Part shown: positions 1-10,895 of the stretch, in pieces | How positions within the stretch are numbered: the first letter of the stretch is position 1 | Layout of the letters: the number at the start of each line of letters is the position of its first letter | Source: Amphibalanus amphitrite | Lineage: Eukaryota > Arthropoda > Thecostraca > Balanomorpha > Balanidae | DNA length: 64,000 nucleotides | NCBI RefSeq assembly: GCF_019059575.1 | Contig: NW_024882023.1 | Coordinates: 310,001-374,000 of the forward strand | Reading direction: 5' to 3' | Translations under genes and position numbers: made by a program | Notes under the pieces: generated by a model | Seen by the model: the letters and a program-made list of their open reading frames with translations, nothing else | What the model was told of the DNA's origin: nothing | Database searches by the model: none

Positions 1-880
1 TTTGCATGATTAGCAACAGTATCCTTAAAAAATGTAAATGTTCCAAACCATTACATTGTCATTTTTAGCGAAATTCATCGATGGCCCTCAAAAGACTTCA
101 CGCCAGTTTTCGAATCATTCTTAAGTAGAACGCATGATAATACGACACGGGCACCTCGATGCGATGTATCTTTTTGTTTTCTTACAAAATGCTTGGCCGT
201 CAAAAAGCAATCGAACGAAATGGATATCTACCAAGCAAATCGACGCAGACCAACCCAATACCCACGGGTCAAAAAATAAGAACCAGCTTTCGCTGATTTT
301 CATAAAGTCCAATTAATGCAATTTGCAGCCTGGTGTTTTTTTTTATCAAAAAACCTTGATCTAGATGAATTTTTAGCATGATATAGGAAACGAGCTCAGG
401 CTACGGACATTTTATTCTCAAAATACGCATCCATGCGAATTCGAAACGGTAAAATAACGATACGTTGATCGATAGGCAGAATCTTTATTCTTTGCAAAAA
501 AAAAGAAAAGAAAAATATACGGGCTCACTCACTGATCCGAAGTGACCTGTGGGCTGCAGCCTGTGGTCGACCGGGGTTGCCGTGTTTAGAATATCAGAGC
601 GCACGTATGTAGGATACACGCTGCGACTTATTGCCTAAATTGGAATCAAGGAAAGACTTGAACATTTAAGACCATGAGATCCACCATGAGATCCCAACTC
701 ATTGTCATACCAGCAGCGACTGCAGTCAGAGGCGACCGAACGCTGACATACGTTCTGGATTTTTTCTCCACACATCCCCTTTACAATGCGATGTCTAGTG
801 CGTGCAGCCCCTACTTGTGGACATCCATGACTGCCTCCAGTGACTGACTGCCACGCCTCCAGAGGGAAACAACTCCAAAA
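1..880. other. AT-rich sequence without a recognisable gene
   Basis: No reading frame here resembles a known protein, and I see no terminal inverted repeats or tandem array. Short open frames at 121-316 overlap on both strands and look like chance. I found nothing to annotate. Confidence 0.6.
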
Positions 881-1460
881 AAAGTTTTTATTAAAATCGT
901 TTTCTGCAATAGCTTTTGACTCAAGACAGTGACGACATTTATTTTGCCAGCATCGTATTCCTCTCGTCGAAACACGTCGAATGAACTATACGTTGACCTT
1001 GAAACGTCATTTTGAAAATTTGACCTCAGGTCAAGGTCATGACCTTGATGGACAGGGTTATGCTGCATATCACTCGATCCGTATCGTCGAGCTGAACACA
1101 TCTGACGTGTTTTCACCGCTTTAGCACGTCTCTATCAAAAGGTATAGCCAAAGAAATGCTGGTGACCGTTCATGACCTGAGATGACCTCAGGGGCACACA
1201 GAAGGGTCACAGGTGCATTTTGTCGATTCAGTGTGTTATGTTTACCTATGTACCGATGTTTGAGAGGGTTTTGAACCACATTCGTCCAAAAGAGGCGCAT
1301 TTCAATTTTCTCCAATTGACTTATACCTAATGGAGAAGTCGCAAAATTGACCTGACCTTAGGTCATGGATATCAAAAGCCCGAGATAAACATTTTATACA
1401 TATTGTTAGTCTTATCAATCTCTGATAGTTTTAAAAGTGATCGTTCCGTCGGTGTGGCGT
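880..1460 (+). repeat. Family A repeat, partial copy (A1)
   Basis: This stretch matches, in the same orientation, about 580 bp of the complete element at 51055-52247 and, inverted, part of 11929-13006. Shared landmarks are the segment reading tttgacctcaggtcaaggtc near 1018, a conserved stretch around 1075-1095 (cgatccgtatcgtcgagctg), and the gacctgaccttaggtcat run near 1350. The terminal CCCGCG ends are missing, so it is a truncated copy. Confidence 0.75.
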
Positions 1461-3740
1461 ACGCTGGGGCGGCACCGCACTGCTAGGCGGGGGCGGCATC
1501 ACAATAATGGGGGGCAATGCGCTGGGGGCAGCACTTGCATTGAGGGGTGGCATTGTACGGTGAATGGGCGGCGTCGCATTGAGGGGCGGTATAGCAACGA
1601 GGGGTGGCACTAACGAGGCTGCCTTATAAGAAACGCTTGGCACATCCTAGCCCAGCTCGGCGCCGCCTGGCTGCTGCATCTTGAAAAGGGTCCTTGGTGT
1701 CGATGAGACAGCCCCATTGTCAAATAATTACCTACCTAGCGTCAGTGGTTTCGGGGGGGGGGGGGGGCGCTATCGATCTTGAATGGGGCGGGGCGACTGA
1801 AGTCTCCATTCAGATGGGCGTCAGTGACTACTGGAGGGCGCCAACGAACTCGGATAGGGCGAATGTGATCTTCAGAAGGGCACCGGGTGATCTAGCCCTA
1901 TTAGTGGCAGGCTCCTGGCTACCCCATATTAGTGGCAGGGGGGGGGGCTGTTTACGACCCCCCCTTGATATCTCGAGATCTAACCGGCCGATTTTCAAAA
2001 TTCAAACGGCATTCGATTTGGCTCAACGAGATCTACATTTCTAAAAAAAATAAAATTAAAAATGTCAATAGGGGGGTAGAGGGGGGTAAAAACGGGCAAA
2101 TTGCAGATACATTTTAGACTGTTTATCACGGCCAGGTTTCTGAACCAATCTTAACGCAACTTTTGCCGATCGATAGAGAATGAACCAGGAATTCACATGG
2201 ATCCTAAAAATATGCATTTTCAAAAATCATAGGCGGATACAGATCATTGAGATTGGGGGTACACAAAAAGTATAGTAAATAAGGTTTTTGTTGGTACTGT
2301 TTCTAAAAAGGGTGGCAATGGTCTTGTTATGTTACAATTTTCTTATGAGAGAACGACTAAAATTGCATTGGTCATGCATAGGCGGTGTCAGGGCACCTAT
2401 GTTGGGAGGTAAAAAATAACCCCCCTTTTTGGACGCCTGGATCCGCCTATTATAGCAAAAACGTGTCAAAAGAGGATGCACAATAACTTTGTATATGTTA
2501 TCACATGATACCCTTCATTCACTGTTCGTAAAACTGGTGCAGCATCGTGATCTTCGCCCAAATGACTCGCTTCACGAATAGGACCCCCAATTCCCAGTGC
2601 TCTGGAGCCGCCCCTGGTAAAGTTATGAACTTGAAATTTTCAGGGAATGTGCCCAATTTAGTTTTAGGAAAAGTCAGAAAATTTCAGCATCGTAGCTTCA
2701 GCGGTTTCGGAGATATTCCCGAAAAACCTGAGGGGTGGATAAAAAACAACCCCCCCCCTGCCACTAATAGGGCTAGAGGGGTGTAATGCTTAGATGGGGT
2801 CACTGCTGCCTTCAGTAGGGCGTCGGACGCTCTGTAGGGGCGCCATTGATCTCGGATGATTCGACTGTTATTTTCAGAGGGGCACCAGTGGTTTCAGAGG
2901 GGCGCCATTGATTTAGGATGGGGCGACTGAAGTGCCGGTTCAGGTGGGCGCCAGTGGCTCTTGAGGGGCGCCAGCGACCTTGGATTGATGGGGCGACTGT
3001 GAATTGTGATCTTTAGAGGGGCGTTGAGGGGCGCCATTGGGCATGGATGGGGCCGCTGTTGCCTTCAGCAGGACGCCGGACAGTCTAGAGGGGCGCCTTG
3101 AAATTGGGTGGGGGGACTGTAGTCTCAAGGGGCGTTGTCTCGGATGGGGCGAATAAACTCTAGAAGGGCGCCATTGGTTTCAAAGGGTTGCCATCGATCT
3201 TAAGATGGGGCAGCTGTGATCTCCGTTTAGATGGGCGCCGGTGACTTTTGAGGGGCGCCAGCGACCTCGGATGAGGACGACTGTGATCTTCAGAAGCGCA
3301 CCGGGCGCTCTGGAGGGGCGTCATTGGGCTTGAATGGGGCGACTTTAGTCTCAAGCGGGACGACTTCAGTCTCAAGGGGGGCGCTAGTGACTCTTGAGGG
3401 CGCTATTGATCTCGGATAGAGCGACTGTGATCTTGAGAAGAATGCGGGTGCTTTAGAGGGGCGCCAGTGGTTTCAGGGGGCGCCATCGACCTTGGATGGG
3501 GCCAAATGGGGCAGCTATGAACTTCAGAGGGGTGCAATTAACCTTAAATGGGGCGACTGTTCCGTTCTGGTGGGTGCCAGCGGCTTTCAGGGGCGCCATC
3601 GACCCTGGGGGTTCGGAATACCTATTCTGGTTTCCGGAGGGGCGCCCTTAAACATTGGGGGGGGGGGGGGCTCAGGTCCTATTTGGGGGTGCCCTGGAGA
3701 ACATTGGGGTGTCCAGGCACCCCTAAAGAGATATTGAGTT
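1430..3740. repeat. Degenerate G-rich satellite (ggggcgcca / ggggcgact motif)
   Basis: From about 1440 to 1640, 1745 to 1860 and 2780 to 3730 the sequence is built from poorly conserved units of roughly 30-40 bp. They alternate phrases such as ggggcgccattgatctcgga and tggggcgactgt. The units have diverged too far for a clean period to be read by eye. The 1860-2780 interval is a break with other repeat material. The open frames here follow from the composition and are not genes. Confidence 0.6.
2229..2452. mobile_element. Possible short MITE (ggcggatacag / ctggatccgcc ends)
   Basis: The ends form an imperfect inverted repeat: ataggcggatacag at 2229 and ctggatccgcctat ending near 2450. The ends resemble those of the hAT-type MITE at 8798-8971. 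I could not find a clear 8-bp target duplication, so the limits are tentative. Confidence 0.35.
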
Positions 3741-3883
3741 CGATCCCTGCCTGCACATCGCTTTTTAATTCATGCTCCCTCTGTAAAACGGCATCAGCCT
3801 AGTCGGCGCTAAGTGGGGCGCCATCTGGGCGGCTGGGCGGAAAGGGGGGGGGGGCCATGGCCCCCATGCCCCCCCCCCCCTGT

Positions 3884-4303
3884 CTACGCCACTGCCGGCC
3901 TGTCATCGAGTATGGCTCTTGCGTATGGAACACGGCTTACGTCACAAACATTTCTCTCCTTGAACGGGTCCAAAGGCGTTGGACCAAACAGATAGATGGA
4001 CTCCACAGCATGTCTTACACCGAACGTCTCAGCTCATTAAACTTGTATTCAGTCAAAGGACGATTATTGCGCACAGATTTGTTACAATACTGAAAGGTGC
4101 TAAACAACAGGTCCTGCATTGACCCGGATTGTCTCTTCACTCGGCCGCACTCATCCATGACTAGAGGACATGCGTTAAAGCTATTTCAGCCGTCCGTAGC
4201 AACTGATTTACGCAAGCGATCATTTGCCGTGCGATGTGTCGGAACATGGAACCAACTATCAATCAAACCAAGCCGCGCTAGCTGCAAACATCACATCGCT
4301 TAA
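3884..4303 (+). pseudogene. C-terminal fragment of a non-LTR reverse transcriptase (CR1/Jockey-like)
   Basis: One frame encodes the typical post-RT region of CR1/Jockey-type LINEs: RPVIEYGSCVWN, then LERVQRRWTKQIDGL, SYTERLSSLNLYSVKGRLLR, TRGHALKLFQP and RCVGTWNQLS. The frame is broken by one in-frame TGA at 4091-4093, and the catalytic RT and endonuclease parts are absent, as expected for a 5'-truncated dead copy. Family assignment is from these motifs only. It is unrelated in sequence to the intact LINE at 14925-19585. Confidence 0.8.
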
Positions 4304-5225
4304 GAAACTTATCAATGATTGTAATCATGATGACCTGTTTGTCTATGAAGTATTTTTTTTTTCTCCAAGCCTCTGACATTGTGACTTGTGTCACTGAGTT
4401 GTAGCTGATGTGTTCTGTGTAGTATTATCACATATTTGTTACGCTTACATACGATGCTCTCATAATTGCCAGCACTAGGCTATATTGAGCTAATTTGAAT
4501 ATAACTTGCACGTGTTAACAACATGGGAGACGCACACCTCATGCCATCAAGAGGACCATACAGATGTTGACCATTGTATTGTGGCTGGCACGTCTTGCGT
4601 AGGGTTCCTGTCCTTTCCTGACCCCTCCTTCAATAAAAAGCAGAACAAGGGAACCCGACCAGGCAAGAAGGTTGCAGGTTTCAGGCTTCAGGTTGTAGCT
4701 TAGGTTTAGGTTTGTTTTGTTTTGGTTTGGTTTGGTTAGAAAGAAGCATCTCCGACCCAGGTATAGCACCTCTCCTTGGTTGCAAAAACAAGTGTGACCC
4801 CTGCCTTATGAGTACCCCCTGCCCCAACTGGCTCCAGGGTATATTGACTGGCCCCACCCAAGGCCCCATTCGCCCCACTGATACGCTCGTTTATTGCACG
4901 CAGGTTGCACGAGCGGCCTTGGCACGAGCTGTCTAGGCGTGGAACGAGCTGTCATGCAGCATCAGGCGCTCGCCTACCTATGCAGTAGGTACCTACCTAT
5001 GCTAATACAGGAGACTAGATACTGATGACGATGAGCACACATAGCTGTCTTGTTTTGCCTTGACCTAAGCTCTTTTAGAAATTCTTACAAGTGTATGCAT
5101 TTATCAACCTACAAACCTACAACCTATTCGGACCTTTTGCGTGCTACACCTTTTTGCATTTGAATTTATCCATTAACCATAAATGTTTGAACAGCCATTT
5201 CGACAATCGTCATTGAGCACAACTA
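4304..5225. other. No gene seen
   Basis: Unique-looking intergenic DNA. It contains a short ggtttaggttt/ggtttggttt run at about 4697-4738 and a tacctacctatgc run near 4970-5000. The first part may be the 3' untranslated tail of the LINE fragment that ends at 4303. I see no TIRs or protein motifs. Confidence 0.5.
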
Positions 5226-5230
5226 TATAG

Positions 5231-5385
5231 CAGGGTTTGGTGTTTATTTGATTTTTCAAGTAAACAAACATAAACAAACTGTTAACGAACAAATGTGGTC
5301 GCGAACAAGTGACGTCATCGGCCAAATTTTCGTAAACAAACAGCTAACAGTACGCGAACGTTCATGAACTGTTTGCAAACACTGT
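5231..5385. mobile_element. Dispersed MITE, copy 1 (cagggttTGG family)
   Basis: This copy and the one at about 53985-54126, in opposite orientation, share the same string of motifs: cagggtt(t/g)gg at the end, a tgttta/aacaaa-rich stretch, gtgacgtcatcggccaaatt and a palindromic gttcatgaac core. A third, shorter remnant ends at about 6875. The CAGGGTT end suggests a hAT-type MITE, but no 8-bp duplication was confirmed. Confidence 0.5.
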
Positions 5386-5399
5386 AAAGAGGCGGTAGA

Positions 5400-5890
5400 T
5401 AGACCCCCTCCTTAGCCGTTTCGCTCCCAGTTGAGATAGAACCTTGTGAAAAAGGCGAGCGTGTGCGTCATTACGAGACACAGCTATTGGTATCCGATTT
5501 TAAGGTCTTGGACCAAACGGTGACCTCTGAAGTCAGGTCAAGTGTCATTATGTGGGGTTTGGTTTCCGGGAAATAACTTCGCCTCAAATGGTGGCAGAGC
5601 CACGATTGTGCCCCCATCGTACTCGTCGTGGCCAGGCGCGTCGAATGATATACGTTTTGTTTTGATTAGGTCACTTGGATGTTGACCTCAGGTCAAGGTC
5701 AGGTCAAAGCCACTCAGTTCACAAAGCTGCGTGGATGATGTCATGCTGCATATCATTCGATGTGGCAGTTCTTTCAGAGTCAATCGATGGCTTAACCGAC
5801 TCTGTAGCTCAATTTGATCGGGAGTTATCAGCGAAAGGCTCAGATTGCTCCAAACAACCTTTTTGACGTCATACATGACGTCATGCAAGT
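5400..5890. repeat. Diverged fragment of the C/F TTAA-element family
   Basis: The stretch from the gccgtttcgctccc motif near 5416 through gcgtcattacgagacacag and gattttaaggtct to the ggtcaaggtcaggtcaaagcc run at 5690-5708 parallels the subterminal part of the elements at 9160-10051, 13011-14720 and (inverted) 20101-20428. Terminal CCCTCGCC ends are not present. Confidence 0.55.
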
Positions 5891-5966
5891 TCTGAAATGT
5901 ACAATTTAGGCTTCAGCGTTATAAAAACTATTACTATAAATAACTTGAGTCTTGAAACCATTACTT

Positions 5967-6620
5967 ATGGGGAAAAGGTGAAATTTTACTGCACAGCTGT
6001 GTCTGGGTAAACGAGAGCTTCCGTTTGATGCCCATTTTTACCCTATCGCCCCTCTTTTTGGCCGTAGGTACAAGGGCGATTTTACGTATATTTTACGAGT
6101 TTTTGGGGCCTTACGGGCTCTAAACGTCAATGCAACGGGGACTGTTTTGGGTATGGCCTTGGTTTTGGGGAAAGTTGCTCGTCTGGTGGTGGGGCACCTG
6201 TGTGCGGATTTTGAACGAAATCGGGAGGGACCCCCCATTGACCCAAAATTTTGATTTTTCGTAAAAACTTTCCTATGGGGAAAAAGTGAAATTTTACTGC
6301 ACAGCTGTGTCTGGGTAAATGGGAGCTTTCGTTTGATACCCATTTTTACCCTATCGCCCCTTTTTTGGCCGTACAAGGGCGATTTTACGGATAGGTATAT
6401 TACGAGTTTTGGGGGCTTAACGGGCCTTAAACGTCAATGCAACGGGGACCGTTTTGGGGAAAGTTGCTCGTCTGGTGGTGGGGCATCTGTGTGCCGATTT
6501 TGAACGAAATCGGGAGGGACCCCCATTGACCCAAAATTTTGATTTTCCCGTAAAACTTTCGTATAGGCAAAAAGTGAAATTTTACTGCACAGCTGTGTCT
6601 GGGTTAACGAGAGCTTTCGA
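5967..6620. repeat. Tandem repeat of about 0.3 kb, 2.2 copies
   Basis: Units start at about 5967, 6276 and 6563, each with aaaaagtgaaattttactgc (or a close variant) followed by acagctgtgtctgggt. The first unit is about 309 bp, the second about 287 bp, and the third stops after about 60 bp. Each full unit also contains tttttaccctatcgcccct, acggggac(c/t)gttttggg and a gaaatcgggagggac(c)ccc stretch. No coding potential is evident. Confidence 0.85.
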
Positions 6621-6774
6621 CGATTGGTGTAGTTTTTAATCTTCTTGTGACATAATTTCTAAGGGAAAACGGGTCATAAAGGTTTCCCCCTTCCCGGTCC
6701 TTTTCCCCCTACAGAATCTGTGCTGTGCTGAATCTGTGCTGAATCTGTGCCAACTTTCGTTACATCCTTCAAGG

Positions 6775-6880
6775 GAGGAATTAGTGAACTATCAAATAAA
6801 CAAACAAACACGTTGTTCACGAACCGTTCAGTGTTCATGAGCAAATACTCGTATACACACACCAAACCCTGTAATCATGT
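6775..6880. mobile_element. Remnant of the cagggtt MITE family
   Basis: It carries aataaacaaacaaacac, a diverged gttcatgag core and a caaaccctgtaat end like the MITE at 5231-5385. The other end is missing. Confidence 0.4.
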
Positions 6881-7246
6881 CCTTTGATTAAGGATGAAGC
6901 TATAAAATTAACTGATAAAGCTGATAGAGTATAGACATTTTACTCAGCAGATATTTAATATCTTTTCCATTGCCCCCGCTGAAGACTGTCATGTTCAGAT
7001 TAGTTCTAAAATATCTACCTTCAAGTATTTCAATGGCTGACTCGATGACTCATCATGAATGAAATAGGTACCTCAGAGTTTCCTTCTTCACAATTCGAAT
7101 TTCGAGTCTGTTACTTTTCACTATTCTGCTTATCACACCGATGCAGGGATACTTACAATAGACACAGGTTTATTCACTCTGCTCAGTTCACCGGAAGACG
7201 CACTTGCCCGGGCGACATAATGGGCTAAGCTTGACGCACCGCCATA
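6881..7246. other. No gene seen
   Basis: Unique AT-rich sequence. No motif, TIR or tandem structure was noticed. Confidence 0.5.
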
Positions 7247-8173
7247 GGGGAGACCCGGGAGGTATGGGCCGGTTTTGTGAAAAGACAATTTTCTTCCAGT
7301 GGGCAGTGGCTAGACCCGGTTTTCACTCTGTGTACGTGAAATTGCCTTTCGCTTGCAACGTGTGCCTGATATTAGGCATCGGGGATCAACTATATTTTGT
7401 CTCGAAATAACTTTCAATACATCATGTGCTTTTTCGATCCATCAAAATACACCGGGAGGTATGGGCCATGGCTCGGGAGGTATGGGCCGGCGCCATGTTT
7501 CATATTCTTTTCTCGATAATGAGAACAATACTCGTTGCTGTTATCTACCTTGATCTCTCTTAGAGCCCAGGGACCGCATAAGCGGCCAACAGCTTACTTC
7601 ATGAAGGTCACTTGGGCACATATGTATTTTGGTTAACTCAATCATGCACCATGAAATAAGATCAATAATATTTTTTCTGTTCGAATGAAATTTGAAACTA
7701 AATTTTCGACCTTGCGCGACAAAACTAAAACCTATTGACTGGGACATTCAATGAAAGCATGTTTTTATTTATTTAGGATCAACGGGGTGGGTGGCCCGAA
7801 CCTCCCGGTTAGGACGCCAGAATGTGCGTAGCATCTCAGCTCATAATCTTGCTAGCAAGCTTCAAATTGTCTATCCAGTCATAATTTCCATACTTTAAAC
7901 TTTATGTTAGCGATGGTCTGACATCATAAAACGAGCCTGGTTCAAATTTATCATGAATTTTCTGTATGTACCGTATTTAACTCGAAGAGGGCAAAAACAG
8001 TTTATCACCGCTCATTGCCAAAGAAGATTGAGGAAGATTTTGAAAATCACGTGGGTTGTATAATGGAATGGCTACTACCAGTTAACGCCGTCAAATGTGT
8101 AAAAACACGCAACACTTCTTCAAAACTGCGATGGCCCATACCTCCAGGGGGCCCATACCTCCCGGGTCTCCCC
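7247..8173. mobile_element. TA-flanked inverted-repeat element, non-coding
   Basis: The left end reads ggggagacccgggaggtatg from 7247 and the right end is its reverse complement ending at 8173. Both are bordered by TA (7245-7246 and 8174-8175), so the TIR is about 24 bp with a TA target duplication. The 927-bp interior encodes no recognisable transposase. The TIR core gggaggtatgggcc is repeated internally near 7455 and 7478, and inverted near 8125. A Tc1/mariner/pogo-type non-autonomous element is the likely class. Confidence 0.75.
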
Positions 8174-8355
8174 TACCTACTTTTCGGTCTGGCGCGTCTC
8201 TTCAGTGGTGTCCAATGTCCTTTCCCACACTCGTCTATATTCTCGCCAATAACTGGCTCTAAGTCTGGTACAGACTGCACTGCTGTACAGGGTGTCCGGA
8301 AAGTCCTGGCGCACTTCAACACTTTTTAAAACAAATGCCTTTGGGTCATAGATTC

Positions 8356-8789
8356 TCAACAATAGATCAAAACAATGGCCAGGAACACCAAGCTACATAC
8401 TTCCGCTAAGTGCTCATTCATTGTAACCACCGTCTGTGGTGACGATGGCCTCGACGCAAGGGCGGAAACGCCTGCGGGTTTGGACGATGCAGGACATCTC
8501 CTGTCCTCCCATGCTGTCATGATGCGAGTCTTCAGCGACTCCAGGCTGGGATGAGAGGTGGCGTAGAGCTTATTCTGCAAAACGCGTAGCACGCCTTAGT
8601 CGAGCGGGGTAAGGCTAGAAGAATAAGGCAGCCTAATCTCATTTCGCCACGGTGATCTGGCACGCCGGGCCCCTCTGTCAGTTTGGCTTGGACGGCGGCG
8701 GTTGGAGGGCGCTCCGTGCTGTTGAAATGCGAAGTACCCTCAGGGCAACTCGCCTTGACCCTCGGGTTGATGTGCCTGTCCAGGAACCC
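8356..8789 (-). pseudogene. Mariner-type transposase, C-terminal part, frameshifted
   Basis: Read on the minus strand, pieces in alternating frames recall the C-terminal region of mariner/IS630 transposases: FQQHGAPSNRR (compare FQQDGAP), then a degraded SSSLTPLD (compare RSPDLTPLD), GVLRVLQNKLYATSHPSLES, LKTRIMTAWED, and in another frame SCIVQTRRRFRPCVEAIVT followed by TDGGYNE and a stop. Frameshifts and stops make it non-functional. The catalytic N-terminal half is not recognisable. Confidence 0.7.
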
Positions 8790-8797
8790 CTCGTGGA

Positions 8798-8971
8798 CAG
8801 TGGCGGACCCAGGGGAGGGCAAATAGGGCTGGGTAGGGCAAATAGGGTATTTGCTCCTCCCAAACGGCAAAATTTTAGCATCACGCCTATAGACAGTGGT
8901 CAGTGCATGAAAAGAAACGCTAAATTGTTATGGTTTGCCCCTTCCAAAACTCTGAGCTGGATCCGCCAGTG
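8798..8971. mobile_element. hAT-type MITE (174 bp) with 8-bp target duplication
   Basis: The element is bounded by CTCGTGGA at 8790-8797 and again at 8972-8979, an exact 8-bp duplication as made by hAT transposases. Ends are cagtggcggacccag and, inverted, cactggcggatccag (13 of 15 identical). It interrupts the mariner pseudogene, so it is younger than M1. Confidence 0.85.
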
Positions 8972-9159
8972 CTCGTGGACCAGCCTGTTATTCATTTATT
9001 TGACATTGACGAAGACGATGGAACATTTTTGTCCATCAAACCCCCGGATTTTCTTCGGTTACCTCTGAAATGCTGCTACGTTCTCGGCAGTTTTGACATA
9101 CCGCGATCGTACCGGTCTGAGGATATTTTCTAAGGAATTTCCGAGCAGATAAACCTTAA

Positions 9160-10051
9160 CCCTCGCCGGCACAGGCCATTTTGCGTCCTTCGACGGCACA
9201 AGGGGAGTTGGTACGACCCCCCCGCGTTTGGCAACTGATCGAGCTAGAGCTTCGCGGAAAAAACGAGGGTGTTGCCCGTCACGAGAGGAAGCCGATGATA
9301 CCCAATTTTAAGGTCCTAGGTCATCGGGTGACCTTCCAGGTCAGGTCAATGACCCGAAAACCGGGAAAATCGGGACCTGTTAGAAAGTCGTAAAGTGTGG
9401 CTGCTATGTGGTTTTCCGGGGTGCTGATCACGAATATCGTGTTAGTTTTGATCAGAGATGATATCTTTAAGCATTTAGACCAGGTCGGGTCAGGTCAGGT
9501 CAGGTCAACCGGTAGGGGTTGTGACGGGTATTCGTAATACGTGTCAACCGCCTCTGACAGCTTCGTAACATGTTACGAAGGCACCAAAACTACTTCGTAG
9601 ATGTTCAAATGGTTGCTAAATTCGATATCAGCTCCAAAAACTAGCCTAGAAACATGTAAAACTCGAAAAAGTGAACCGAGGTCATCCGAGGTCACCAAAG
9701 GTCAATGACCTGACCTGACCTTCAGGTGACCTTGAAACACACCCTAATGTATGGGAGCAACATCAAATCACATGTTTGAACGTTTGAAACCACGAAAAGC
9801 TTGCAAACGCGCGGCTAATGCGAGCCGACATACGCCGAATCGCGATTCCGGCCAAACATGGTCTCGGAAAAGAGGTCACAGGTCAAAGGTCATTTGGGCC
9901 AGGGTCATGAAATTTTCAGGGTAGGTGTAAAATTGATCAATGCGAGGGTACTGAAAGTTTCGTTGCGATCGGCCGCTTTTTACGAGAGTTATTCGCGAAA
10001 AACCTTAGGGGGTGTTGCGTCAACCCCCCCCCCCCCCTGTGCCGGCGAGGG
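9160..10051. mobile_element. TTAA-type non-autonomous element C1, inserted in M1
   Basis: Left target TTAA is at 9156-9159. The right copy has decayed to CTAA (10052-10055). TIRs are ccctcgccggcacagg on both ends (right end inverted). The 892-bp interior is non-coding and rich in ggtcaggtcaggtca (near 9487-9508) and gacctgacctgacctt (9709-9724). The TTAA target and CCC-starting ends are the hallmark of piggyBac-type transposition. No transposase is encoded. Confidence 0.85.
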
Positions 10052-10331
10052 CTAACCTGCTCAACCATTTGTCGAAAAACGCCGCATCGCGCTGCAACTC
10101 GCGCCTCGTTCAAGTCGCACCCTGCCGCCGCGCGCAGGCATTCAGCGACAAGGTGCATCTTTGCCCATCAACCCATCACTGAAAACGATTTCGAGGGCAT
10201 ATGTAGGTACATGACCCCTAGCTGAGAAATCAACGAGGTGTCATGTCTATGGTGATTGACTGAATGTCCAATAATCAAAACACGCGTTAGACGGCGTCCA
10301 AAAGAGGCGCCAGGACTTTTCAGACACCCTG

Positions 10332-10671
10332 TATGTAGTGCTGTACCCTACTGACTGTACAGTAGCGACGAGGAACGCAACCAGGCAAGTCAGTTGAGTC
10401 AACCCTCGTATATCTGTCGTTCCCTTCAAATTATTACATCTCCTTTGCTTTCGGATCCCAAGGTGAAGTTGAAAACATAAACTCAGCTTTGCTGGCGCTG
10501 ATGTTGTTTTGCTTTTGACAGTCTGGACTCTGAGTGCTGTTTGCACATGGTGTGCCTGCCTGAAAAGTGAAACAATTGCTTAACACACTTATATTTTGTG
10601 TTGAAATGATGTGCAATAACGACTTTATGTTATGCAAATGTTACAACTTACCAATGTCTTTCGTGTTTCAG
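10332..10671. other. Intergenic or 5' region upstream of the putative plus-strand gene
   Basis: No TIRs or protein motifs. The stretch ends in an intron-like pyrimidine tract (tctttcgtgtttcag, 10657-10671) that precedes the exon at 10672, so a 5' untranslated exon may lie upstream. Confidence 0.4.
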
Positions 10672-10679
10672 CCACAAAT

Positions 10680-10895
10680 ATGCCAGCACCAAAGCGTTGT
10701 TGCAGTAAGCAACATGCAAGTGTCGCACAGCTTTTCCCTGATGCGGGCCGTGCCTTTCGAAGGACTGACAGCTTAAACGTCAAGCTCTATGTGCTGAATT
10801 ATTTCGGGATATCACGCCAGCCAGTACGCCACATTTGTACATCGTGCATTGACTTTGCAAGAAACAAAGTGAGAGAAGCTCAAGAGTCCCAGCAG
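10680..10895 (+). CDS. Putative gene, exon 1: N-terminal Cys-rich domain
   Basis: An open exon of 72 codons starts with ATG at 10680, eight bases after a good acceptor (ttcag at 10667-10671), and ends in CAGCAG followed by the donor gtaaga at 10896. It encodes a basic domain with MPAPKRCCSKQH, an FPDAGRAFRRT segment, then HICTSCIDFARNKV; the paired Cys/His sites could bind one zinc. It recalls in general form the small N-terminal zinc-binding domains of arthropod DNA-binding proteins, but I recognise no family. It ends in phase 0, matching the exons at 20499, 22068 and 25270. No function is proposed. Confidence 0.5.

Larger units (their letters stand above)
8288..10331 (-). mobile_element. 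Degenerate mariner-like element (M1) holding two younger insertions
   Basis: TIRs are cagggtgtccggaaagtcct at 8288 and the inverted cagggtgtctgaaaagtcct ending at 10331, each bordered by TA. Subtracting the hAT-type MITE (8798-8971) and the TTAA element (9160-10051) leaves about 0.97 kb, somewhat short for a mariner. A broken transposase on the minus strand supports the class. Confidence 0.8.

Noticed and set aside
8177..8362. Short minus-strand open frame at the left end of M1
   Set aside because: It spans the TIR and outside DNA and does not match transposase sequence.
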